NCBI GenBank assembly: GCA_905397405.1
Contig: CAJPVJ010000086.1
Span: 1-43,437, forward strand
Reading direction: 5' to 3'
Source of the DNA: Oppiella nova
Lineage: Eukaryota > Arthropoda > Arachnida > Sarcoptiformes > Oppiidae
Length of the DNA: 43,437 nucleotides
Part shown: one piece after another, positions 24,784 to 35,215 of the stretch
How the letters are laid out: the number at the start of each line of letters is the position of its first letter
How positions within the stretch are numbered: position 1 is the stretch's first letter
Notes under the pieces: model-generated
Told to the model about the DNA's origin: nothing
What the model saw: only the letters and a program-made list of their open reading frames with translations
Databases searched by the model: none
Translations under genes and position numbers: made by a program

Positions 24784-25981
24784 ATAATGATAGCTATTAT
24801 CTCGCATATATTGAAAGCAATATCAATAGGGCTGTAGTTATAAATAAAGGTTTATGCCCGATAAAACTTCTCCTTTTTATACAGAAACTTGTATATCATA
24901 TAACTGTTTATTGTATAACTATTTCAACAGATAAACAGCATTTTAGTTCACGTATTCATTGAGTTAAATATGGTATTCAGAACTTATAGTTTTGCATTCA
25001 TCGGTTTCAAAGGGGTGGTAACTGTCTAGTTATGACCCTTACATGATATCTACGAGTTTATGTAGGAGTCCAGCACATACCCCCGGTTAGTTCATCGATA
25101 TTTAAAAAATACATGGATTGCAGGCAAAACTTTCCATAAAATTAACAGATTGTCACTAAAAATAACTTTCAATTGTATGTGAAAAACATACCATACAATC
25201 AATAAACAAATATCTTATTATAATGGTAATCATCATTATATCAGATATGGGTGTATATGGAGGTTATGGACGGGGGTCGACAGACATACCGGTACGTAAT
25301 ATGGGAGCGTGCACAATGCACCTTGAGCCTTGTTTTCGTAATATGTCTTATATTCACCTTCACCTTATATTCATATGATAACTACCCCGTAATCTTTGCT
25401 ATACTATATGCGCTGCATTGTAGACATGTATGTAATCAGACTTTTTAATGTAGACTTTTTTTTGTAATATTTTCGTTGAGCACATACTGTACTGTCATGT
25501 AATGTATTCGTAAGTAAACCTCGAAAATAATAAATAATACTCTAATTTCTGTCTCGAAATGTATTGACAGTTAGGAAATTTTTTTCACTCGTTTTTGATT
25601 TGGCAATCGCTTTAAGTTTTCTTACGTTAAAATAAAGCAAAAAAGTTTTGTTTTTCAATTGATATATTAAAATCCGAGTTACATATATAAAGAGTTTTAT
25701 TAGTTATATTTGTACCGAAAAAATGTTTATTTGAATTCACTTTTCCCTATTAAACACTGGTGTGTATAGCGAGGGATACTATATATTAGAATATATAGTG
25801 TTTTTGCTTTCACTTCAGTCGGCTATTAAAACGCTACGATATATAGTGTAATAAAAATTGCTATTTATTTATAATTAACTAAATAATTATTTATAAACAA
25901 CTAAAATAAATAAATAAATCTTCTACTGATTCCTGAGCCCATAATAATCTTATATGTCTTATCTGATTATCTCATAAGCAG
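24780..25981. other. Immediate Blimp-1 upstream DNA
   Basis: AT-rich DNA with no microsatellite tract. It ends in a pyrimidine-containing stretch and CAG (25979-25981), which looks like a 3' splice site just before the coding ATG. It may therefore be the end of a 5' intron. Confidence 0.4.
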
Positions 25982-25990
25982 TTCCGGAGG

Positions 25991-28900
25991 ATGGAAGATG
26001 TCGTCTGGGACTTGAGCTCAATAGCCGAGGAGGACTTCGACCAGTTAGCCGTGTACTTAGTGCCCGACCAACCATGTGATGATAGCACACATACCAGTGC
26101 TACAAACCGCGCGGAGGCCAGTCTGCCCCGTAATTTAGTACTTAAGCCCTCGCAAACACTCAGCGATGTACGTATAGACACCTACCCGACCCATACCCTT
26201 TGAAAACATGCTATTGATATGTATCGACAAGGTTTAACCAATAAGTATCAGTGACAAGTAGCGTGGATGTTTTTGTATTATCAATGATAATCTTTGTTAT
26301 CGTTGTTAATACAGAATATTCTTGTATATTTTATTAATCCATTTTTGCATATCAATAGTTTGTAATGACTTTTAATATTATCTAACCGGGAGTTTAAGAT
26401 TAAAAGATTTGAATTAATATAAAAAAACTTTTTAACAAAAATAACTAAAATCTTAAATCCGGTTAAGTAATGCCACAAGTCGTACCAATAAATTAAAGCC
26501 AAATAATAAAAATATAAATCTATATCATACCTACCTGTCCACCACGACCAGGTTCTTGGTGTTTGGAGCACAGATTACATACCCCGAGGCACGCGCTTTG
26601 GGCCGCTTGTTGGCGACGTGTACGCCAAGGATGGAGTTCCCGGCGACGCGAACCGCAAATACTTTTGGCGCGTGTATACCGGCGCCGACAGCTACCACTA
26701 CGTGGACGGGTACGACGCGTCGAAAGCCAACTGGATGCGTTACGTCAATCCGGCGTATAGTAACGAGAGCCAAAACCTGGTGGCGTGTCAGGTCAACCGG
26801 TCCATCTACTTCTACACCATTAAGCCGGTGCTCCCCAACCAGGAGCTACTCGTCTGGTACTGCAAGGAGTTCGCCGAACGACTCAATTACCCGCTGACGG
26901 GCGAGCAGATGCTCAACAGAATAAGTACGTGTCGGGGGAACTGGAGCTTAGTTTTGGGTAGAGGCTACTGGAGCTTGTATTTGGTTAGGAGGTGCTAGGA
27001 AGGTTTATACGGGTGCTATAGTATAGTTAATTATTGAATTATCTAGTTATAAAATAAACAGTTAAAAAGTTATACATAAATTTACACCAGTCTATAGGGG
27101 AACGGGAGTTCATTGTAAACTAATCTGTTATATCTGTTTGCGGTTTTAGGGCAACAACTGAGTCCCGACACGAAGGAGTACTTCATGGGTGGCGCTCAGA
27201 CCCGACTGACCCCCACGACGGAGGGCAGCACCCGGTCGGACGAGGGCTACCACAGCAACGGCTTCCACGACGACCACCTGACCCCTCCCGAGGACTCGTC
27301 CGACTCGGACGCCGACGACAACTATGTGCTCGACTTGCGAGCGGTTAAGACGAAGAAGTCGTCGGACAGGACGGACCACATGAAGGATAAGCTGCTGAAG
27401 GCCTCCTCCAAAACAGAGGTAACCGACCCGTCGGTGTCCAGCGGTGGTCACCGATCACTGGTTCGGCAGATAATTAACAGACAATTCCTGTGCCGACAGA
27501 TTGAGGACAACGAGTTCCGGATGGTTAAGATAAAGATGCCGAAGGCCTACCACTACCGCACAAGCGCCGGTAGCCCTCCCAAGAGGTCCGTCAGCGCCGT
27601 TACGCCCGATGACGACGAGGAGGACCGAAAAAAGCGGGAACCGGTGGTCGACTCGTCGACAATGAGATACTCGGCCGCCGAGCCCTCGAGTCCCACATAC
27701 GGCGCGTCGCCTAAGTTCGCGGCCGAAGATCGCGTGTCGACCCCCGCCAGTGGTGTCGACCCGCCGAAGCCCATTACGGGAGGTCTGGCGCCAGCCGTCG
27801 CCCACTGTTCGCCACCACCGCCGCCGCCCTCCACGTCCTCCCCGAAGGGATCGCCCGTTGAGTCGGCCTTTTCGGTGGTCCCCGAAGGCATGTTTCAGCG
27901 CATTTCCAACGGCAACGGCGCCGGCAGTCAGACGAGTCCCAAGTCGGCCGCCGCCACCAGCGGCGCCGGTATTCTCGAGAATCTGCTGATCCAGAGGCTG
28001 CACGCGGAACGGGTGGCCGCAGCCATTCAGATAGCCGTCACGTCGGCTAACGGCGTGTCGGGCGCCGGTGTGTACGCGGCTAACGGCGCCCCGAAGTACA
28101 ACGGGTCGACCAAAGAGCCCGTGCGGGTCATTGTGAACGGAGAGGGCGTTAACAATAAGTCGCCGCCCAATGAGACTAACGGCCCGTCACCGAACGGACA
28201 CCATAACCATCACCATAACAACCACCATCACCAGCAACAATCACCTAACGGCAGCACCGGAAGGTCTTCAGAGGGACAGACATCGAGGGGTCACATGATA
28301 TACCCGCATAAGAAGAGCTACGGGCGCTTCCATAGCGGCCACAGCCCTGAGATGCGTAGCCCCGACTCGACCGATAAGACTAATCACGCTCTGAACGCAG
28401 CTTTAGGTGGTGGCCGATCACCGCCCGGTGCTGGCTATCACCCACCGGGTGCGCCGGCCAACTACCTGTACGTGAACGGCATGACTCCGTTATTCTCACC
28501 CGGACACTTCAATATGTACGCCTACTCGGCCATGACAGCCGGCTTACACCCCAATCCCGGCGCCGACTCCCTGCACGGCCACCACGGCCTGAATGGTAGG
28601 CCACAGAACGGCGGTTCAACAGGTGCCCACCACTATCACCCGCACCCGAAGCTACCGGCGCTGGGCTGCGAGTACCCGACGGCCCACTCGTTGTTACAGC
28701 GATCGCCGCAACAGGCGATTGACCCGAAGTCGCCGTACGCCGTGTCGGCGCGCAGTAACGGCTCCCCATCGCCGCCGTCCAGCATAGCCTCCATATCGGG
28801 GTCGGGCGGTCCCTACTCGCCCAACTCGTCCACTAATCGAGGCTACCGTTCCCTACCGTACCCGTTGAAGAAAAAGGACGGCAAAATGCACTACGAGTGC

Positions 28901-29836
28901 AATGTGTGCTACAAAACGTTTGGCCAGTTATCCAACCTGAAGGTCCACTTACGCACCCATTCCGGGGAACGGCCGTTCAAATGCGGCACTTGTAGCAAGA
29001 GTTTCACGCAACTGGCTCACCTCCAGAAGCACCATTTGGTACATACGGGCGAAAAGCCCCACCAGTGCGATGTGTGTCACAAGAGGTTCAGCTCCACGTC
29101 TAACCTCAAGACACATCTGCGCCTACACTCCGGGCAAAAGCCGTACGCCTGCGACCTCTGCCCCGCGAAGTTCACGCAATTCGTGCACTTGAAGCTCCAT
29201 AAGCGCCTACACACTAACGAGAGGCCCTACACCTGTCAGACGTGCAATAAGAAGTACATCAGCGCCAGTGGTCTGCGGACGCACTGGAAGACCACGTCGT
29301 GTCAGCCCAACCAAGTGAATGGCGAGTACCTGGACATTGAGCTGACCCGGGGGTCGAGCGCCTACTCGAACGGCGCCTACTCCGAGAACGGGGAGCGCCG
29401 GTATCGTCAGTTGGACGGCTCCCTCAACGGCTACGAGGAGGAGGAGGAGGACATGGAGGAGGATATGGATGAGGACATCGATTGCGTCGATGAGGACGAG
29501 GAGAATGAAAGCATACGGATAGACGATGACGAGGACTCCCGGCCCCCTCACTCACCCACCCCTTCCCGACACTCCACACTCTCGACTAATGGTACCAATA
29601 GTACGATTCGGTCGGCGCTGAGCAACGGCACCGGTAGTCTGAATGGCGGTGTCGGTGAGCACACGAACGGCAATAGTCCGGTCATCCAAGCGCTGGTAGG
29701 TTTGGCGACAGCGGCGGCCGCCAGCGCCGGCGTTACCGACGAGCACTTGAGTAAGTCGTGTACGACAGCGGAAAGGGAGCGCTCGCAGGCTGTCGGCGCC
29801 AATGAGCTAAAGTCGGCGCCTGAGTGTAAAGTATAG
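25991..29836 (+). CDS. Blimp-1: Blimp-1 / PRDM1 orthologue: PR-domain zinc-finger transcriptional repressor
   Basis: Three coding exons are inferred: 25991-26167, 26552-26924 and 27150-29836, giving 1078 aa. The introns are GT-AG and all junctions keep frame (phases 0 and 1). Residues 41-49 (AEASLPRNL) and the following block to about residue 170 form the PR domain, with [16 protein letters not shown] and YFYTIKP...QELLVWYC as in PRDM1. A long Ser/Pro/Gly-rich linker with a His-rich run (about 533-550) leads to LPYPLKKK and five fingers at 765-901: four C2H2 and a fifth ending H-x5-C (C2HC), as in PRDM1. After the fingers comes a tail of about 177 aa with an acidic stretch (about 945-970). 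The family binds DNA through the fingers and recruits corepressors; its PR domain is regarded as lacking methyltransferase activity. The start ATG has A at -3 and G at +4, and an in-frame TGA lies at 25964. An acceptor-like CAG ending at 25981 suggests an upstream noncoding exon. Orthology is near certain; exon 1 matches the human N-terminus only in part. Confidence 0.96.
26168..26551 (+). other. Blimp-1 intron 1 (phase 0)
   Basis: The donor is GTACGTAT after codon Asp59 and the acceptor is CGACCAG. Splicing joins ...TLSD to [18 protein letters not shown], restoring the PR-domain segment that in human PRDM1 reads ...VIGVMSKEYIPKGTRFGP. The intron interior is AT-rich with no other recognisable content. 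Confidence 0.93.
26925..27149 (+). other. Blimp-1 intron 2 (phase 1)
   Basis: The donor is GTACGTGT and the acceptor GGTTTTAG. The split codon A|GG encodes Arg. Reading through the donor continues the frame to a TAG ending at 26998. An imperfect tandem duplication sharing CTGGAGCTT starts at about 26940. Confidence 0.93.
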
Positions 29837-29958
29837 GAATGATCCGGGTGGTTATTTCATTAATGGCTATTATCGCTGGGAACTGGAGTTTTTGTTTTAT
29901 ATATACACATATTGAACATGCATTACATTATACACTACACGGAAAAATCGCTATTAAT

Positions 29959-29967
29959 TTATTTATT
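29959..29967 (+). promoter_or_regulatory. AU-rich element nonamer TTATTTATT
   Basis: Perfect UUAUUUAUU nonamer 123 nt after the Blimp-1 stop, so present in the transcript whichever poly(A) site is used. The background is AT-rich, so chance occurrence is possible. Confidence 0.4.
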
Positions 29968-30361
29968 ATTATTTAATACACAAACAGATTATGAATTAAA
30001 AAAATACACATTAATTATATGAATGAGAAAAATTTTGCCATTAATTTCTATTGAGATATAAGAGATTTTAAATTATAATTTAATTTATATATATTTTTAT
30101 GATTTTCCATTCATTGGCTGTGATTCCCAAATGTTTTTTATGTTTTTTAAATTAATTATTATTATTATTTTGTGTGTACCATAAGAATATTTAATTATTA
30201 TATATTATATTTAAGTTATTATTATTATTATTGATGATTATATTCTCGTCTACACTAAACACACACTACTTGTGCAACCCTTATATCTCGTATCTAACTG
30301 ACCCCTCACCTCTCATGAGACACCTGTGTTCATAGCAAACAACCATTTCATTCATACAAAT

Positions 30362-30367
30362 AATAAA
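30362..30367 (+). terminator. Candidate proximal poly(A) signal, Blimp-1
   Basis: AATAAA 526 nt after the stop. What follows is AT-rich with no clear GT-rich element, so the case is weak. Confidence 0.2.
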
Positions 30368-31782
30368 TATATATATAATTCTTAATGTAATTTACATTTC
30401 ATTTCCAATGTTAAGAGACTATGTATTTGAGAAAACAACACAAAGTATACTAAATATGAGACAAAAAATAAGTTCAAAACGTCTATTGAATTACTGTTTG
30501 ATAGACACGACTATACGATAAGTAAGAAAAGTGTGTTTTATATCACATTTTTCTTATCAAATGATTTTTCTGTGCAAAAGATTCATTGTTTTCCCCTTTA
30601 ATTAAACATTCATTCAGACATTCCTATAGATTATAAAATTACTGTAATTATAATAATAAGTGCAACAAAACTATAGTTCCCCACATTATACCCCCTCCAT
30701 AGAGTAAACCATAGCATACATGACATACAGTTCCTCATCTGAAAAGGCAAATAAAATTATTATTTATAAATACTAATAATCACTACAAAAAAGCAATTTA
30801 TTGTTTAAGCAGTTGAATAGAGTTTAGAGAATATTCTTGACTTGTTTTCTATATAATGAGCTAAACGTCGAGTATTTGACGGAATAAATCCCACCGAAAA
30901 TTGTATGATTGTATTCCCGGCTGAGTCTATGTATTGATTATAAATAGTAGATAGTTATCGAGATGAGTAATGAACACTTTACATATGATTCAATTTAATT
31001 ACTCATTTATGGTTAATTGAATAGCGATTACAAACATGTTTAGCTTATTATGAAATTAAATAAATAGCTATGTTAAATAGAAATAAATTGTTATTTAAAA
31101 AAAATATATATATAGTTATTAATTGTAAACATGTTTTTGATATAATAGTATAGAGAAATGATACGTGAGTTTTAAGATTATATAATATACATAAGAAATA
31201 TATAAGATTATACTATTTGTTTCACTCACAACCACAATACCCATACAAATAGCATAAAATCGTTTTGTTTTGTCCATACATTTCACTCATCCATTCATTA
31301 AATACAATAATAATACTGTTTTTCATATTATTATTTGATTTTTATCGAGTTTATTATTATAATTATAAAATATGAGTTGATATTAATGTATCTAGGTATA
31401 TTAGTGTCGGACCAGTCTTACTACTGTCCCATAGAGTGTCGAGACCTGTCTCATGAGATTAATTGTAATTTTAAAGCATATTTTATACATAAGTTATTAT
31501 TATATGATTTCTCAGTAAAAAATTTATTATACAAACAAATTAGAGAAAAACTTTTTTTACTGTTAAACGAGTAGAACGAATAGCCGTTCAAAATGATTAT
31601 TATTATATAAATATATTATCAAGTTAATTATGAGGTATATAATAATGACCCAAAAGTGTTCAATATAAGTTTATGATTATTATTATACATATTTGATATT
31701 TATTTATGACAACTTTTATTCTCTAGCTGTCCACTGCCTGTCCACTTGAACACCCTGTGCCCCTACCCCTCTCACATGAAAC

Positions 31783-31791
31783 TTATTTATT
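31783..31791 (+). promoter_or_regulatory. AU-rich element nonamer TTATTTATT (distal)
   Basis: Second perfect nonamer. A related 8-mer TTATTTAT is at 31700-31707. It would be in the mRNA only if the distal poly(A) site is used. Confidence 0.3.
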
Positions 31792-31978
31792 AATTTATAT
31801 TTTATTGAATTAACTTTATTATTATTATTAGTATTTTTTGGCACTATTTGTGGTGATTGTGTATAACAATTGACATAAAAATAAAATTGAGAAAACCTCT
31901 TATGATTTATTGTAAAGTGATTTGTGTTTGAATTTTAATGATTATTATTTTGTATTATTTCCTAACGATTTGTCCGCA

Positions 31979-31984
31979 AATAAA
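31979..31984 (+). terminator. Candidate distal poly(A) signal, Blimp-1
   Basis: AATAAA followed about 25 nt later by a GT/T-rich stretch (32009-32022, ATGTGTGTTTCTGT), the arrangement expected of a cleavage site. It is the best-formed candidate downstream of the gene. Confidence 0.4.
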
Positions 31985-32010
31985 AATAATTTATGTGAAC
32001 AACAAAAATG

Positions 32011-34923
32011 TGTGTTTCTGTCATTTATTTCTACTTGCTATTTAATTGTTCATTTATTAATGTAGATATTTAGTAATATCTGGAATATATAGGTAGAAAA
32101 TTATAATAGTTGTTTATAAGATTTTATGCTAGCTAATTATTTTATTTGTTTGCACAATGTAAATTATAATCAAAATTCTGTATTCAATTTAATGTGTTTT
32201 TAATTTATATGTTATGTCTTTAAAACAATTTAATGAGAAAAGTAATCAATAAATAATTTATTGATGTTTGAAAACATACTATTAATTTTGTTTTATTCAG
32301 TATCAATCTATATATCATTTGCATATTTATTACCCAATCTTTTAAAGTTTAAAGCTTAAACAATAGTTTAATCTAGGCTACAGTTCCCTTATTCCAATAT
32401 AACTACAGTAGTATTAATTTTTATTCAAGTTGTTTGACATACCGACGCTTTCATTAGAAATATTAGCTTTGAAAAGGGACTGGAAGGTTGGCCCTAAACT
32501 TGATATAAATTACACATGCTAATTATACGACAAGTTAATAAATTTTAATGGACATCCCTCTCATTAATTACTATTATGTAGTCATTTATAACAAATGATT
32601 AGTACGTGTTTGGGGCCACACTTGGGGTTAAAGCCTATGGAAAACATCATTTAATTGCATATTAATGTCTCAAAATAGTGGGCCATCACTAGTGACAGAG
32701 TTTTTGTGAGTAATGATTGTGTGTTTGCAAGTGTCGACCAGTTTTTCATATATGACATAAACTTTTGTTTGTTATGCAAATAATAATGAGAGACGACTGG
32801 CCTCCGGGTTCCCATTGGCACCGGTATGAGTGGACCGAACCGTAAGGTAAGAAATAAAATAAAAAGGTAGTGCCGTTATTCAATTAAATGTTAACTTATA
32901 TACAGTAGTAAGGCAAACAAAATTATATTTATAATACTCACAGTGAGACTCGTGTGACATTTAATGTGAAAATAAGTTTTTTATTTGTATAGCTATTCTT
33001 GCAAATTGTTTTATAATGAGGTTTATAAATAATAAAATTTTTTGGGGTACTCATAATTATTGTTATTAATAGAGGTGTTATTGACATTAGTTAGCACAAT
33101 ATTTACACAAAACTAATGAAAGTTTTGATTTTTATATCTATTTCTCAATATACTGTATTGTTTAAATGTGTGGAAAGTTTATGTTATGTCTTAATAGTGA
33201 GACGAATGAAAGTGGAAAGTTGTTCAGGGTGTAATGATAAATTAATAACGGGATGTTTAGTAAATTATTATAATCATATTGGTTAGCAAGTGATTTATAT
33301 AATAACGGGAATATGGTATGAAAAATAGCACTAATTGTATACTTAATTCCCACACACTTATCGTAACTTACAATGAATTAACCCCTCGATTGCGTATACA
33401 TTATGTGATTTGCTAGAGATTTGTAGCTAGATAAATATTTAAATTTAAAAGCTAGTTAACTGTCTATTTTGTCAATAATATTGTGTTTGTTATTTCCAAT
33501 CAACTGACAAGTTCAATCAGCTAGTGAAAACAATTTTTAAGGTTATCCGATAATTAATGATAATTAAACAAACAAAAAATTGTAGTACAATTAGGGAACT
33601 GTACGAAAGGGGTTGGTGTATTACAATTTGTATGTCTGGAGTGGTGTTTACGTATTATTTTTTGTCTGTCTGTGCCCCGAAAACAGACTGTTTATGATAT
33701 TTATAACTACTTTCACTTATAAAAAGTTTTATTAAAAACACATCCAGACTATAGACACCTTTAGACTCGACCTTTCAATTCAATGGCAATTAAATACTCG
33801 TGTCTATAATGCCGTGAAATATAAACTTCAATCATATGATCGTTAATCAAAATCATTCACTAAATTAATGCAAAAATAAGTCTTTCTTACATAATAGAGA
33901 GTCATTTATGCCGTTAGGTCTACCCCTGTGTGAGTGCGAAAAACAACACATGCCGTTCCCCTTACGACCTGAGCTATCAGTTTCACTCTCGCAGATGAAA
34001 TCGAGACAAATAAAAGTATTTATTATATAATTATAGGGAAAAGCGACTGATTTTTCTCTCCAATCGCTATATGTTTGCAGACATAATAAACTCATTTATG
34101 AGTCTATCGTATGGTATGTGAATTGAATGAAAATAATTGTTTGAGAATTTGTTTTCGACTTTTATTTTGAATTTTGTTTTTTAAATAGATTTCAAAATAC
34201 GTGACAAAATTAGTACCAAAATACAAAAACTTTTTTAAACTATAAGTTATATATTTCGAGACAAAGTTATTTTTTCACTGATAAGACATAATAGGATAGG
34301 GATTGAATGAGAGTCTGGTTATTATAGACTTTATAGGGCACCGGGATATGTTTGCTTGGGACAGTAATTTAGTTGCATGTATACTTTTTTTTATGAATTT
34401 AACCAAAGGTATGTCTGAATTATAAACTTATATAAACTTAGCATTGAGTGCTATTTTATTAAGTCTACTGTATTACCAATACACTTTCTAATCTAACAGC
34501 ACTTTTCCCGATAACAGTGTTTTTATTAAGAAAAACAATTTTTTACAGTCATACCAGTCAGTCTATAACTTTTAATACATTTAATACCGGTGCTTGAAGT
34601 GTAGCCAAGACTTACGCAACTTTGTGCCTATTTTTACAGCAAATACTTATACTCTGTATCACAATTTGTCCAGAGATTAGAGAAATATATACATTGTATA
34701 AAACTAGTCATTATATTGTATTTGATTAGCGATAATAAGACATAAATTAATCGCAAAATAGCTTTTATTATAAGCACTTCATTGAAGGCCAATAAAAAAC
34801 TGGTGAAAGTGTTTCATAAATGCCTTTTCACTTTTGGTTTTATGGCATTCATAGGCTATAAATATATCTCACAGACATAACTGTCCCATAGAAACAGTGG
34901 TATTGATTGCGAAAAAACTAATT
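32011..34923. other. Convergent intergenic spacer between Blimp-1 and ASCC3
   Basis: AT-rich DNA without a supported ORF, RNA gene or microsatellite. It holds two copies of the dispersed word (32818-32827 plus strand, 34584-34593 minus strand) and one TAACTGTCC (34878-34886). Nothing else is recognised. Confidence 0.6.
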
Positions 34924-34929
34924 TTTATT
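34924..34929 (-). terminator. Candidate poly(A) signal AATAAA, ASCC3
   Basis: Canonical AATAAA on the minus strand about 287 nt past the stop, followed by a T-rich run (TAGTTTTTTC). Confidence 0.3.
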
Positions 34930-35107
34930 ACAATATTATATCATTTGTTTTATAAACAATTTTTAGTACAAAGTTATACATCAATAAAAATTACAAAAAT
35001 TATTTTAATACCAAAAATACAATTAATAACAAAATAATCACTTATTCATTGCACACACAAATCGGGGCTAACTATGCCTCCAAAATCAGTAGTCATTAGA
35101 AAAATAA

Positions 35108-35113
35108 TTTAAT
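35108..35113 (-). terminator. Candidate poly(A) signal ATTAAA, ASCC3
   Basis: On the minus strand ATTAAA lies about 100 nt beyond the ASCC3 stop codon. It is a common variant signal, but the background is AT-rich. Confidence 0.25.
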
Positions 35114-35215
35114 TATTTTTCTAATCATTTGCAAAACACACACAAAAAACAATTCAATTCATAGAAAACACAAAATAAATTAATTAGAAATTAATTAATA
35201 GCTAAATGGAAAGCC

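Larger units (their letters stand above)
29837..31984 (+). other. Probable Blimp-1 3' UTR (AU-rich)
   Basis: This AT-rich stretch follows the Blimp-1 stop codon and lacks coding potential. It contains many ATTTA pentamers and two perfect TTATTTATT nonamers (29959-29967 and 31783-31791), the core of AU-rich mRNA-decay elements. The distal end is assumed from the candidate poly(A) signal at 31979; an earlier AATAAA at 30362 would give a UTR of about 0.5 kb. Confidence 0.5.

Noticed and set aside
27455-28003. 182-codon minus-strand frame inside Blimp-1 exon 3
   Set aside because: Low-complexity Gly/Arg-rich shadow of the Ser/Pro-rich Blimp-1 linker.
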